In this document: positions 34,291 to 46,444 of the stretch, in pieces
Layout: each line of letters opens with the position of its first letter
Position numbering within the stretch: the first letter of the stretch is position 1
Source of the DNA: Oscarella lobularis
Lineage: Eukaryota > Porifera > Homoscleromorpha > Homosclerophorida > Oscarellidae
Assembly: GCF_947507565.1 (NCBI RefSeq)
Contig: NC_089192.1
Coordinates: 1,550,001-1,614,000 of the forward strand
Direction of reading: 5' to 3'
Length of the DNA: 64,000 nucleotides
Made by a program: the position numbers and the translations under genes
Notes under the pieces: generated by a model
Database searches by the model: none
Told to the model about the DNA's origin: nothing
Seen by the model: the letters and a program-made list of their open reading frames with translations, nothing else

Positions 34291-34739
34291 TCGTTAGTGA
34301 GAAATGCCGTTACTGCTGAACAGCGGAGAATTGCTAAACGTCTCAGCGACTTAGACGGTAGAGATCCTGAGATTACGATAGTAGCAAATTCCCCTCAGGA
34401 ACATTTCCATTAAAAGGTTGGCTTGTCCACAGTCGACTCTTCTTTCATTGAGAACATTTTTTGCGGACTTCCAGATACCTTTTACAATCTTGACGACTTC
34501 CGTTGTTACGCTGCTGCAGTAAATATTTGCAGACGCGGAACAGAAGCATCAGGGCGCTCTCAAAGATCAAAAATTTTCTTTCCTCAATCGGATCATCACG
34601 TTCGCATTTGTTTTCATTGTCGGACTCTCTAATAAAACAGTTCCAACATTATTCTCTTTAGTTACTATAATAGAAATTTTCCTAATATGTCAATTTTATC
34701 TGCAAGATCGAATTCGTCATCACTATCATCTATGGAGCG

Positions 34740-35012
34740 ACAAACCGGCAAATATTCAGTAAATTTTATATTTATTTTGTACAATTTATTTGCATTGTGT
34801 ACAGTATTTATATTCATTCTGTACTTTATTGATAACCCGTATGTGCATTTTATAATCATTCTGTACTTTTTTGATAACCCGTATGTGCATTTTATATTTA
34901 TTCTGTACTTTATTATCGATAACCCGTATGTGCATTTTATTTTTATTCTGTACATTATGATGACCCATATGTGCATTTTATTTTTATTCTGTACTTTATG
35001 ATGACCCGTGCG
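34740..35012. repeat. ~45-bp tandem repeat array
   Basis: About five units contain TTATTCTGTACTTTAT and GATAACCCGTATGTGCATTT. The array starts just after ACAAACCGGCAAATATTC, a sequence also found before a second array at 51715. Confidence 0.8.
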
Positions 35013-35121
35013 TGCGTGCGTGCGTGTCTGCTTGAGAAGATATATTTATTGCTTATTACTTTATTTGTCCTTAGAGGTTTGAGCGCTCATAGTCAAAACA
35101 AGCCGTAAAAAGGTTGTCAAA

Positions 35122-37264
35122 CTAGTACAGCCCGTATCCCATACCCTCTGAAATGCTTAGACGACCTGCTTTTTCAAACTCATCAAAAGACTTGTCTACC
35201 AGTGGCAGAAGAAGGCGCTTGAAACACGTTTGCGCAATGAACAATCCTCCGTGACCAGTTCCCTCGCTCAGTTGGTATCCGATCTCCAAGGACTTGTACA
35301 ATAACTGTAGGCAAGTACGACATGCCCGTCCAGAACCTAATCAAGCGCCCTAAGTTAGCCTTATCGTCTGAAGAAAGGAAGTTGCGTGATTAGCAGTTTG
35401 GTATTTGTGTTTTTGTCTTACCGTAGTCCTTGCTCAAATTGCGAACGAATTGCAGAAAATACTCATAGGCTTTTATCTCTTGGGACGACTGCTCTTGAAG
35501 TGACGTATCAAACCGATAATGTTGTCTGGATTTATGGTCAGGTACAATCTTTTCAAAGTTGACATCATGTTACTCAGTAGCTTGTCTTGTTTAATAACGA
35601 TAATTCTTAAATTGGAAACACTGACTTTTCGTCTTCGTTATAAGATGCCTAAAAGGAAATTAGGTGTCTTCCAAACGTGTCACGAATATCCATCATCCCC
35701 TCTCTGATATCGTCTAGTTCTCCCTTGAGCTTTAGAAGAGTGTCGTGCACAATTGCTATCTGTGCAGCTTGTCCGCGGTTCTCCTTCGTAAGCACAATGC
35801 CATTAAATCCGGATGCGTTTAAGAGTTGCCAGACTTCGTCGGAAAGAATTGTATCAATTTCAGAATTCGTGTCTGCTTGCATAATCTAGTGCAAAATAAG
35901 TTGCAGAAATTATGGCGGATTTTTCTCTGCCAGGCCAGCCTCGTTGGTACAGCCGTGGGCAATAGAGTGCCCCATTATTAGCCCAAGAATTTTATGCATT
36001 CCGCAAGACAAAGCAGCCGTGTCGTGTATGGGCGATTTGTGCTCCTCTTGACCTGAATATAACCGGCTACAACACCTTTATTACCACACATTAAAGACTT
36101 ATACCTTCAAGAAGACGCACCCCGTCTTCGTTTGCCAGTAAGGCATCGTTAAAAAGGTTGAAAAATTCTTTGCAGGGCCCGCCTTAGTCGATACTTCTCT
36201 CTCTCGCAAAGGACAGTCACACGTTCAGCCTTCGCCTAAAATCAAAGTTCGGAAGCTTGTACAGAGTCATGGCCTGGGGGAATATGGGCTCGTGACGGTC
36301 GACAGTGAGAGGAACCCATGGCAAAGAGTCATCAAGGCAAGTATTGATGAACAGCTCAAGTCCGCTACCCTGCTCTTCTACCGTCGACTCCTCTTCGTCC
36401 GACGCGTGCGACTTTGCAGTACCAACAAAGTACACATTGGCTGCTTCGTTCATGTTCCACTGGCAGCTTCGTAACAGCTGTCGCACAGCACTAGCAGATG
36501 GTTGTGGTTCGCCAAAAATGGCAGCCAGCTCTTCAACAATCGCCTATTTAATTAAAAAGAGGACGTCTTAGCGGAAAATTGTAAAACTTCGCCAAATAAG
36601 TAGCTAACGTTGTGCTCATCCTCTAATAATTGCTGTCGAACGTCCGTTGTGGTGGGAACGGATGGTTAAGCGGACGTAAGCCCTCTCTGGTTTGCAAAAA
36701 AGAGGCGTTGTAGGCGTAGACAAGGGAAGCATGGCCGCAGCTGGCCGATATGACAGAGTACGCGTTCTAGAAGTCGCGTCACGTGGAATGTCAGATGATC
36801 GTGTAGCAGACTGATGTGTAGCTGTTGTACAATACACACTGGACTCTTCCTAAAAGCCGTTTGTGAGGAGGGTGTGTAAACGACAACTGTCTTACCCCTG
36901 GAGCAGGTACGTCGTCTTCAACCACTATAACAACTTCCTCTGGCGCATTTCCACCTTCATTATCCACAACTTGTAAAGGCTGTGGATTAGGGCGGTATCG
37001 TTCTCTTGCACAACTTGTAAAGGCTGTGGATTAGGGGCGGTATCGTTCTCTTGCTTTTGTGACTCTTCTGCACAGAAGTTCAAAATAAACAGTGTATTAT
37101 TGGACAGAGTCAACCTGTAACTTGTGATTGCAGCTCGTGCAACGCGCGAACGTAAACCTGACGCTGGCCAACGATGTGCTTAAGGAACACCCCGTCCAAA
37201 CAGTGTCTGCTGTAACCGGAGCAGGATGTATTTTGCTCCGAACCAACCGCACAAACTCAAACCT
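35122..37264 (-). CDS. HECT-type E3 ubiquitin ligase (locus 1), 5' end missing, damaged
   Basis: HECT ligases take ubiquitin from an E2 on a catalytic Cys and pass it to substrate. Read from 37264: LKHIVGQRQVYVRALHELQ; a PNPQPLQVV repeat region; a UBA/CUE-like helix set (AIFGEPQPSASAVRQLL, CQWNMNEAANVYFV); GPCKEFFNLFNDALL at the HECT N-lobe; KILGLIMGHSIAHG; LLKLKGELDDIREGM; and a C-lobe ending GLFIAQTCFKRLLLP, with the catalytic Cys in TCF, and GMGYGLY-stop. Introns are short. Damage: TAA replaces the usual Glu before GGPCKEFF (about 36190), a C is missing in the repeat region (about 37000), and there is a slip near 35290. It begins next to the 37.3-kb repeat array, so upstream exons may be lost. 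Confidence 0.65.
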
Positions 37265-37309
37265 ATAGCAGGAAAACACAATACATACTAATGTTGAATA
37301 CCAAGGTTG

Positions 37310-38325
37310 GATTTAATTGAAACTTTATGTTTAGATTGGGGTGCCCTCCATCTCATTTTGAAAAGGTAATTAAGTGTGTTTCAATAACTCTCTAGGAGAA
37401 AGTCGGCGATTCATGGACCCATGTGATTTACAGGAGACCAAATTCCGGAAGAGTTTGGGTTGAGAATATCCCCGTCTACCTCCTAAACGACTCGTTGGAT
37501 TTCATTGAAACTTTAGGCTAAGTTTGGGGTGCCTCTCTCCCTCACTTTGAAAATGTAATTAAGTTTGTATCAGTAACTGTCTAGGAGAAAATCGGCGCTT
37601 CATGGACCTATGTGATATCGAGTAGACCAAATTTCGACCAGTTCGAATTGAGAATAACCCTGTCTACCTCTTCAATGATTCGTTGATCAAAACTTTATGT
37701 TTAGATTGGGGCGCCCCTCCCCCTCATTTTGAAAACGTAATTATGTTTGTATCAGTCTAAGAGAAAATGGGCGCTTCATGGACCTTTGTGATGTCCAAAT
37801 TTCGACAAGTTCGAGCGTAGTCTACTTTTTAATTAAACGACTCGTTGGATTTCATTTAAACTTTATGTTAAGTTTGGGGCCTCTCTTCCTCATTTTGAAA
37901 ACGTAAATAAGTTTGTTTCAGTAACTGTCTAGGAGAAAGTCGGCGACTCATGGACCCATGCGATTTACAGGAGACCAAATTCGGACAAGTTCGAGTTGAG
38001 AATATCCCTGTCTATATCCTAAACTATTGGTTTGATTTAATAGAAACTTTATATTAAGTTTGGGGCTCCCCTCCCCCTCATTTTAGAAACGTAATTAAGT
38101 TTGTTTCAGTAACTGTCTAGGAGAACATCGTTGCTTCATGGACCTATGTAATGTCCAGTAGACCAATTTCCGACAAGTTCGAGTTGAAAATATCCCCGTC
38201 TACCTCCTAAACGACTCGTTAGTTTAATTGAAACTTTATTTAAGTTTTGAGCTCCCCTCTCCCTCATTTTGAAAAAGTAATTAAGTTTGTATCAGTAACT
38301 GTCTAGAAGAAAATTATGCCGGGTG
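37310..38325. repeat. ~170-190 bp tandem repeat, about six units
   Basis: Each unit starts near GAAACTTTATGTTTAGATTG and contains CTCATTTTGAAAA.GTAATTAAG, CTGTCTAGGAGAAA, TTCATGGACC and GACCAAATT. Unit starts lie near 37319, 37509, 37687, 37858, 38043 and 38229. Confidence 0.9.
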
Positions 38326-38334
38326 AAGTCAGTC

Positions 38335-38535
38335 AAAAGTATATGTTCATGCTGTTTAGGTTATGAGACACTAGTTTAGGCTATGAGACGCAAGTTTATG
38401 GTCTTGTTTAGGTTATGAGACACTAGTTAAGTTATATGACACTAGTTTAGGTTAAGGAGCACTAGTTTAGGTTTGAGATATCAGTTTCTATATAGTGAGA
38501 CACCAGTTTAAGTTATCGGACAGTAGTTTAGGTGT
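38335..38535. repeat. Short degenerate tandem repeat (about 20 bp)
   Basis: Repeated GTTTAGGTTATGAGACACTA variants follow the larger array directly. Confidence 0.75.
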
Positions 38536-38559
38536 TCAATGAGTTATAATAGTATTTAG

Positions 38560-38909
38560 CGCATGCGTGAATGAGACAAATGGCCGACGCAGTTTCTTTT
38601 TGGCCGTTTATCTTACGGCCCCTTACCGTTGTAGCGAAGAAGAAGTAATGCGGATTGCATATTGCGATAACCGCAGAGCCGCTTGAGAAAAGAGTTTTCC
38701 TTCGCAACAATGCGTTCGAACTCCTCCACCACATAGGCATTGGAGCCGATCGGGCCACCCAGCACCGACATCCCCGACGTTGTGAAGGCAATGTCAGGAA
38801 GCGGCCATGACGCGTCAGCTTCCAGAGAAAGCGCCTCGCATTTATCTGGTCTGGCTTGCAAGGCTAGGCATTCAGATATAACATCTAACGTAGAGGTCCC
38901 GTATAGCAT
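38560..38909 (-). pseudogene. Reverse transcriptase fragment
   Basis: On the minus strand QARPDKCEALSLEA and VLGGPIGSNAYVVEEFERIV match the palm/thumb part of the RT at 31.3-32.0 kb (compare VVLGSPVGSDAFIESF). Only ~110 residues remain. Confidence 0.7.
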
Positions 38910-38999
38910 ATCGCAACACCCTCCATTGTCTTTAGTTGCGACGAGTCTTGCAGTCGTTGAGCCACTTTGGCTGACGAAGAGGACGTACGTACAAACTGA

Positions 39000-39500
39000 C
39001 TTTCACGGGAGTCGGAATGGGTGCCGGATGTGTGGACCCACGTGACGAGCGTTGAACAGAAACTGGCGACGACGGTTGAGTTGGCGTTGTCGGCGGGGAT
39101 TCTGGTCGCTAAAGATCAGGTTGCTGAGATTCGAGGTTGGCTGCTGTGGCGTATTAGAATTCGCTTGAGCCTTTGACGTTGCCAGTGGCTGCACAGGTAG
39201 TGTTAACTAGTGTTGCTCCTCCACTTCGGATTCTTTTGACGTGAGACGCAACTGACGACGGTTTCGACGGTAGACGTAATCTCCTCATTTAACCGTGAAA
39301 AAACGATTGCTGAGCTTCTTGAGGCATCTAGCAGGTGACCATTCGTTTTCTCCTGGACGCTTTATTCGTAGCCAGTCACCAGGTTCGATCGAAGGCAATT
39401 CTTTTGCTTTCGTGTCAGAGGCTGCCTTTTGCTTCTCCTTTGTTTCTTCGATGCGACCTTGAATGAGAGTGAGAGAATTCGGATCCAACATCCAACATCG
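39000..39500 (-). pseudogene. Gypsy integrase C-terminal fragment
   Basis: PGDWLRIKRPGENEWSPARC followed by LKKLSNRFFTVK, then after a stop GDYVYRRNRRQLRLT, is the usual tail of a gypsy polyprotein. The rest of the element is absent here. Confidence 0.7.
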
Positions 39501-39736
39501 ACGATTTCATAGGCAGCTGGGTGCGAATGTGGTGCCCAAACAACAACTTTGCCGGCGATGATTTGAGAGTTTCTGACGGCGTGGCTCAGTACGCCCATAG
39601 ATACTGGAGAAGGAAGGATTGGAAACGAGCGTACGCTAGTATATAATAGGCTGGCACCATAGATAGAAGAAGAGAGGGATTGGAAACTCCCCCTTATCAC
39701 GTGACTTTTCGTGGACCCAGGGTAGTTACGTTCGCG

Positions 39737-40734
39737 ATGTCGATGCTTCTCAGTGTCCTAGAGGACGTAACAGCAGACACTCGAGTTTCTACACCTTCCG
39801 AAAGATACGCCCAACTGAAGGATGAAGCGACAACGCTGCTGAACGGCGAAAATCGCCCATTTATCGTTGAATTCGGCAAGAAAATGGAAGATATCGTTCG
39901 CAATTGCATCCCCGATCCAACAGGCTTTCGTTCCGTTGCGTCTTTGCACGAAAAATCGCTTCAGCGATTCATGTCTGTCAGAATCGACGCGCTACCTTCC
40001 ATTTGGGATCAGCTGTTCGAAAAAGCGAAGATGACGCTCGATGGCCCTCTTTTATCGCAGTGTGTCAATCGGAGATTGTTCGAGAAGTGTCTAGCCGACG
40101 TCCTGAAGCAAAGTGAATTTGCAAGCGCTTCTGCGTTCTCAACTTCACAACGGGATATTTCGACTCTCACTTCAGATGAAGAAAATGCGCTCAGATATGC
40201 GTCAGTCTTTGTTCCATTTAAACTTCTTAAGAAGTATAGTCGTCAATCAACAGAAAGGGCCGTTTCTTTCACTCAAGTTTTGCGATCCATGTCAAATGAT
40301 GAAGACGAGTTGACTGTTGACCACGACCACGACTACACATTCGTGAACTACACCTGCGCTTGGCTCTCTCTCATAGATCGTGGTGGACTGTTTAGAGTCA
40401 ACGACGCATCGTACCAGTTCTTTTTAGCTATTGAAATGGTGGTACGATCGTTCTGCCACGGCAACTGGCAGTAAAACAAAAATCAGATGTCAGTGCACTG
40501 CAGTCAGTCTTACGTAGTGCAGATGTGCAGAAGTACTGGAGGGCAATATCTTCAGACCTGGATGACGAAAGTGATCGATCAATGCTTCTTGAAGAGATAG
40601 TTTCGCTTTGGATCACTATGAGAGGCTTCTCACTTACATCATCTTGGTTGGAGAAGTACAAGGAGGCAAAACAAGAAGCAACGAAGAAGAAAAAGAGCCA
40701 GAGAAAAACGTTGCTCAAGGCTCGTCAGCAGTGA
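39737..40734 (+). CDS. Accessory protein of the outer P-type element
   Basis: It starts at MSMLLSVLEDVTADTR just inside the terminal repeat and runs convergent to the transposase. The frame continues to VVRSF, where one base (about 40455) is out of register, then resumes LPRQLAVKQKSDVSALQ ... WLEKYKEAKQ and a Lys-rich tail. Motifs shared with the inner element's protein: DEEN.(L/I)RYA....PF.LLKK, DRGGLFRVNDASYQFF and LLEEIVSLWITMRGFS. The RYA..V.PF.LLKK..RGGL pattern recalls helical C-terminal parts of DDE transposases. The real function is unknown. Conservation between two diverged copies argues that it is maintained. Confidence 0.7.
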
Positions 40735-40800
40735 ATTGCGAAGTCAACGCGAGGGTACTTTTTCTGAACTTTATTACGTGGTCGTTTTGGTAGTGGAGAA

Positions 40801-42040
40801 TTATCCACAGTTTAAACCACTAGGAAATAAAAGGCGCTTTCTGCTGCTGTTTTCTCTTACTGGTAACTGTGCCATTGATCCTTGGATTCGGATAGACGAC
40901 GAATTTTGCATAAACTGCTGAACACTTGGGTTGTCGTTTCGTCCCCCCTTGCTCCGCTGCTGCCCAAAGTAGTTCTCTAGCGGGTCTTGACTCAAGTGCT
41001 CGCTCAAGACGTACATAACGTCGTTTCCAGGCAAATTTAGGAGATAGCGAGTCATTTCGACAAAGGACGTAACTAAAGTAAGCTTTGATGACTACCATTC
41101 CAGTGTAAAAGTTTTTTACTGCACCTGTCATTCGCCACCCGAGTATTGTTTCCTGGCTGAGTTTTAGCCTAGCTTTTTCACTCTTTGACAGACCAGTTTG
41201 GGATTCCACCCATCGGTCCCATTCTCGCAAATACTCCAAAAACACGTCCATCAGCCACTGTGAATTTTTTCTGTTACAGTGTAATGCTCATTTTTATGAC
41301 CTACCTTCAGTCTGTCGTCTTCTGCTGTTTTGAAGCTTTGGCAATCTTTTTTAGAGCCGCAGTTATGCCGTACATTGAGGCAATCGAATGCTCGATCAAA
41401 CATTTCACAAAATCTTGCTGTCTCTGAACTGCCCTCAATGCCATACATCCGCAAGCCCTTTGCCACTGACGTACTCAAAGTCTGCAAAATGGAATCATAG
41501 ATATTATCCACAGAAACGGTTTGCCAATGACCCTTATTCGTACCTGAGCTGCTAAATCGACTCGCATGCGCGAGTAAGAATTAAGCTGTACATGTTCCAG
41601 CTTCAGCGTCTTCAGGAGGTACAGGCCTGCGGGTTCGCGTGTGGCTTGAGAACGTTTGTATAGCGTTACCAAATGATTCCAAGTTATTCGCTTATTGTTT
41701 ATCTGAATAGAACACTTTAAATATTGCATGAAAGAATACAATGAGGGATGACTGCTCACTGCCATGGATCGAGTTTTTCCTTTCTCGTGCGAGTGGGACC
41801 AGCAATTACGCGTGGTCTTTATCAGATGAGGAACATCGGAACAGAAGTAGAGCCACCGCTTTTCTTTGCTATAAAAATTTGTTGTCTTGTACAACACGCC
41901 ATCGCCACTAACTTCGCTGCCATGCATTCGAAAAAAATTTCGGTTTGATGCCGCTCCGTCGCATGATACGCCCATAACCTTGGAGCCACAGCACTCTAGA
42001 TTTCCACCGCCTCCGCTCGGCGAACCGTTGAAACTGTAAG
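40801..42040 (-). pseudogene. C-terminal half of the outer P-type transposase
   Basis: Minus-strand exons give LECCGSKVMGVSCDGAASN with a catalytic Asp; FCSDVPHLIKTTRNCW, a hallmark of P/THAP9 transposases; a segment with LDVRHNCG-type Cys spacing (CLNVRHNCGSKKDC); and the C-terminal LSQDPLENYFGQQRSKGG with the acidic residue. It begins abruptly near 42040, where the inner copy has ~190 further residues before the joined N-terminal part. Confidence 0.8.
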
Positions 42041-42599
42041 AGAAACAAGTGACAAAACGGAAACGCCGCGGCGCGATGAATTTATGCGCATTAGAGAACG
42101 GAGAGGAGCGAATTGGAAAACAAGGGGGCGCGACGCAAACACACAGGATGCTTCCCACGATCGGGTGCCCACAATAAGGAGATGAGGTCCGGGTTCTTTC
42201 CTCCTTTGTTCGACGATCGTTTTTTCTCTCTTATCCGACGACGACTAACTCGCCGTAGACGATTTGCGTTTGATGCGTTTTGGAACGTTTGCGACGACGT
42301 GGGACGCCACAGTCGCTCTCTTGACTCGATCCGTCTTTCGATAGGTAGGCGCTGTCGTCTGTCGTTGCCATTCTCCGGTAAACAAGGTAGTATTATCTCT
42401 GATGAGACGAGCTACAGTACACGCAAATAACTTTGCACGCCTCGAGTCGACGGGCACTCTTTGAACGGGGCGGCCAACTTCTTCAGAATTTTTAATTCTA
42501 ATTGCTGGCAGGCATTTTCAAAAAGAAAAAATAATTTGCAAAATATCCCCAAGCTTATATGCAAACTGGGAATAGGAACCTAATAAAAAATAAAAGTAA

Positions 42600-43250
42600 A
42601 ATTACTCACTAGAAACAAAATTTACCTGTGTTATTTCAACTGGAAAAAGTGTAGAAGTAATTACGATGTGGTGCAACTTTGCATTTTTCAAATTTGCACC
42701 AGAGGATTGGAACTCCTCAAAATCAACTTTTAGATTCTCCGAAGTCAGTGCGGGTAGAAGCTCGCGATGATTAATTAAGAGGAAGTTGAGCCTCCGTTTT
42801 TGTGCAGAGGCACCTTAAACACGGATGACGGCCTTAATTAACAAATTAACAAAGAATAAAAAATGAGAGTAGCTATACCTGCTGCTCCTGAAAGTCCGTA
42901 GATTTTGCGCAAGAAATCATAGTCACCAAAAACAAAAAAACAAAAACGCTTTCCACTGACAGTTATAGAGTTTAGGACGTTAGCTAATTAATTGATCTTT
43001 TGCTTACTTCCAAGTGCCATCAAACATTCTCAACATTTCGTTTTTGTATCTTTCGAGGGCAACGTTCAAGTTGGTAATGGAATCCGTGGCTTGGAAAAAG
43101 CATACCGTGTCTGTGTTCTAATAAAAAATTTTTCTTTACCATGCATTCTATTTCAATATTACCTTGATCGAGTTGACCGCATGAACATTTCCGATCTGGA
43201 AGGCAAACTTTAAAGATCCTCCGCTATGATGGCCTCCAATTTCAATCCAG
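42600..43250 (-). pseudogene. DDE transposase fragment of a family common in cnidarians
   Basis: Minus-strand pieces read FQIGNVHAVNSIK, DTVCFFQATDSITNLNVALE, then FFVFGDYDFLRKIYGLSGAAG. This matches the '.GDYEFL...YGLSGASG' pattern of an unclassified transposase family. The downstream part is broken by stops. Confidence 0.5.
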
Positions 43251-43349
43251 TTTTCAGATTCAAGAATGCAGTTTCTGTGCCACGTCAGCTTTAGCTGCTA
43301 TTCGTCCTTGCAGTGATTATAAAAGCATGTGATATCTACAACGTTTCAG

Positions 43350-43440
43350 GAGTGATGCGATAGCTCAACGGGGGGGCTGGGACAAAATGAACAGCGGGGC
43401 ACGTGACGGGTACGGGTTCGAACCCAGGTGGAATTCGCTT
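43350..43440 (+). repeat. tRNA-derived sequence (SINE-like or tRNA remnant)
   Basis: It has a perfect A box (TAGCTCAACGG) and, ~60 bp later, a B box (GGTTCGAACCC). The D and T stems pair poorly, so it is not a convincing functional tRNA. It may be the head of a tRNA-derived SINE or a decayed tRNA. Confidence 0.35.
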
Positions 43441-43549
43441 CTATTGAAGCGGGAAAAGAAAGAGCACAAGCAAGCATCGTCACATCTCGGCGCATATTAG
43501 TAATTTCATATGTAGCTGTATATAACCATTTCGCATTGATCCCTGTTTG

Positions 43550-45074
43550 TAGAACATACGTCAGAACAGTTATTACAATTTCGGATTCTGAAGGAAGTGA
43601 CGACCATTTCAATCAATCAGACGTTGAACAGGAGGAAACCGAACGGTATGCAAACAGCACCGACGTTTTTTGGAACTGTTCTATATTCATGATTTTCCTT
43701 ATTTCATTGATAGGGATTATTCTGATGTTGACATGAGCAATCTCATATCTTTTGTCCACGCAAATTTTCCGCATATCAACCGATACTACCAAGCAAGGGT
43801 CTACGACAGAATTGACGTGAGAAGGGGAGGCATCTATGGAAGTGCACTCCGCGCTTTCAGACGCGATCAGATAAGCGGAAGCTGAATTTTGAGAATTCAC
43901 TAAGCTGGCGCGGACGATGGGGGCCTTCGCCGTGCACGACTTCCTGACGCGGTTGATGCTCTATCTTAGTGAAAGTTCCTTGTTTTGTGGAACCGCCAAC
44001 AGAAAAATGCCATCGATTAGTACAAAAAACCTGCAAGATGGGCTTTATCGTTTTGCTGGAATGATGATGGATATCAATCGTTCAAGAAGGATTGTCCCGC
44101 TTTTTTGGCAAGGTAAGCCTTTAGCTTATACAGGCATTCTGAACAACAAACGTTTAATTGATGGGGATTTAGATCAGTGGTTTTAGGCCTATCTCCTACA
44201 AGCGAGGAATAAGCCGGTGATCAATGAAGTTTGCGACGCCAGTTTGCAAACGAGTCTTGAAAAGGTTTGACAGTACATGGGGTTAGGCAAATGATAAAGG
44301 ATGCCGTGTTCATTAGCTAGTAGCGTGTGAGACAGACAGCGAAGTTTCGAACGCAATTAAGAGCGATGAATACGATTTTCGTTTTCATTTGGGTTACGGC
44401 AAGTTGCCTTCTTGTTTTAAGAAAGAAGATGCATCCAAATTGGTTGAAGCAACTTGCATCAATCACGTAAATATCACAACTTGTTCCATCTTATTGTAAT
44501 CCTCTTTCAGGTGATTTATTCCAGAAAGGCGGAAATCGACCAAATTGCGGAAGGTTTGCAGAGTTTCCAGCTATTATCTTTTCTGAGAAACAATACCGAA
44601 ATTGGCTATCACACGCTTCACGCACAAAAAAGCCCAGCTTTGACAGTCGATTCCTTTCTCGACCTTTTCGTGATTCATGATCAGGCCGAAGAAGGATCGA
44701 CAAGAGAGCAGTGCAAGATGGAATTTATCTTAATTTTTCTGATTTTGCAAAGGACATTTTTGCTGAAAGTAAGCGACTGCCTTTCCTTGGGCGACCATTG
44801 GACATACTGTCTTTCTGTAGAAATTGACATCAACGGAGACATCCTTAAGCTGAGCAATGTCCTTTCTTTCCTAACGGGTTCCGAAGAGATCCCTCTTTGT
44901 ACGTATCACGTGAAACCAAGCCTTCACTTGAACCAAGGCCTTGAAGGGTTTATGACGGTTTCGACATGCTCCTTGAAGGCCTATTTTGGTGTTCATCACG
45001 CTGGAGAGTATGAGAAATTTCGAGATGATTTCGTTTTTGCCATTGGCAATGCCCCTGGATACTTTAGGGTTTGA
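43550..45074 (+). pseudogene. HECT-type E3 ubiquitin ligase (locus 2), damaged
   Basis: Exon pieces: TISDSEGSDDHFNQSD; SFVHANFPHINRYYQARVYD then DVRRGGIYGSALRAFRR, the HECT entry; a frame-shifted GADDGG stretch; SSLFCGTANRKMPSISTKNL with QDGLYRFAGMMMD; and a C-lobe with LSFLTGSEEIPLCTY and VSTCSLKAYFGVHHAGEYEK, where the Cys in STC takes the catalytic position. It ends at 45074. At least two frame slips lie between 43860 and 43980. It is shorter than locus 1 and no N-terminal region is visible upstream. Confidence 0.6.
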
Positions 45075-45354
45075 AAGTACCAGGAACTGACTTTCGTTAC
45101 AGTTACGATTAGTGTAATGTCTTACACATGTTGACTGATTGTGTTGCTTTGAAAGCATTCTGAGGTAATGAAGAGTAATGTCTGATGATTGCATAATTCA
45201 GTTGAAATACAGCATCACATTATTAGCAGTCCACATAAGCATACGGGGGATATAACAATACGGAAGTCCACTTAGACACTGAACCTCATGATCTACTTTT
45301 CCGCTGTGCTACGGGCTGTAGGCGACTATTTCTGAACTCAAATCACTCTGAGAA

Positions 45355-45492
45355 ATGGCATCTTTGCAAGAGTACATTCAATCTATTCCACGAACAATTG
45401 AAGAAGGTCGTCGCGCTATTTCTCTCATGCATCCTGCCGCTCTATCGACAGCAATGGCAAAACTTGAAAGCGCTAAAGATGTTTTGGGTTAA
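45355..45492 (+). CDS. Short open frame, possible first exon
   Basis: It encodes MASLQEYIQSIPRTIEEGRR plus 25 residues and is strongly helical. It could continue by splicing at TTGG/GTTAATTAAG. No family is recognised. It lies 280 bp after HECT locus 2. Confidence 0.3.
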   Translation: MASLQEYIQSIPRTIEEGRRAISLMHPAALSTAMAKLESAKDVLG

Positions 45493-45589
45493 TTAAGTTC
45501 TTCAACCAATTACGGTGAGCGCTCTAACTCAAGTCAGCTTGCACTCTTTTACTCATTGACGTAATTAATTATTTCAATTAAGGAAGTTA

Positions 45590-45642
45590 GCGTCGTATTG
45601 CCTAGCTGCATAGAGCGTCGTATTGCCTAGCTGCATGGAGCG
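45590..45642. repeat. 25-bp tandem duplication
   Basis: CGTCGTATTGCCTAGCTGCA(T/G)-type sequence occurs twice in a row just before a 100-codon plus-strand frame (to 45928) that has no recognised domain. Confidence 0.7.
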
Positions 45643-46444
45643 TCGTACGCCGAACAGGCCAAAGCGTTATCGCCTTTGGCGCGATGAAAAAACCGAAATC
45701 CCAAAGCAAACCCGCAGTTATTGGCGGAAGAAGCAATCATTGGCTTCCGTCGCTGAGACAAATCTCAACCCAATGACCACTTCAGACTCCGAGGCAGTGC
45801 CTGCAATTCGAGTCGTTAACTGCGGGCCTGCGCCAGACGCGCAGTCGGCCTCGGCTTCCGACCCCGAATCTGAGGTGAACTCCGACCGACTCGAAAGGGA
45901 ACTCGTCGTACAGTGCCTCCCAGCATAAATTTCCAATCCGATAGCGCGCGCTTAAATGGCGCGTCATTCAAATTCTGTTCGCGCAATTTTTTTCTTACTT
46001 TGTAGTCGCTTTTGTCATGCTTGCGTGCTTCTTCTAACGTAATATTTAAGAGAAATACAGTTCACCTTAGTCAAACTGGCCAAATAACCTTCGGAGTCCA
46101 ACGTCATCAAAAAAGGCTGTTTTTAGTGTCTAAGACGACCATACACGAAAAACTTCCTTAAGAGCTTTGGTCGGAAAAGCATTTATCTAACTTTTCATCG
46201 TGGCGTTTTGCTTCATTCGCTCGGGATCGTCTTTTAGAGGTCGAAATGTCACTTTGAAGTGTCTCTCTTCACGGCTGTTTTGTGGGCGACTGCGCGAACG
46301 CGCGGTCTCGCGAATACGCGCTAACGCATTATAAGGAAATTTTCTAACTTTTCATCGTTGGAAATTGCGGAAATCGTCTTTGTTTTGGAGATATGGCGTT
46401 CCAAAATTAGGAGTCGTTTCCTTTAGCGCACTTCACTTCCGGTA

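Noticed and set aside
34687-35001. Plus- and minus-strand open frames with repeated NPYVHF or KMHIRVI
   Set aside because: They are produced by the tandem repeat, whose unit length keeps frames open; no other coding evidence.
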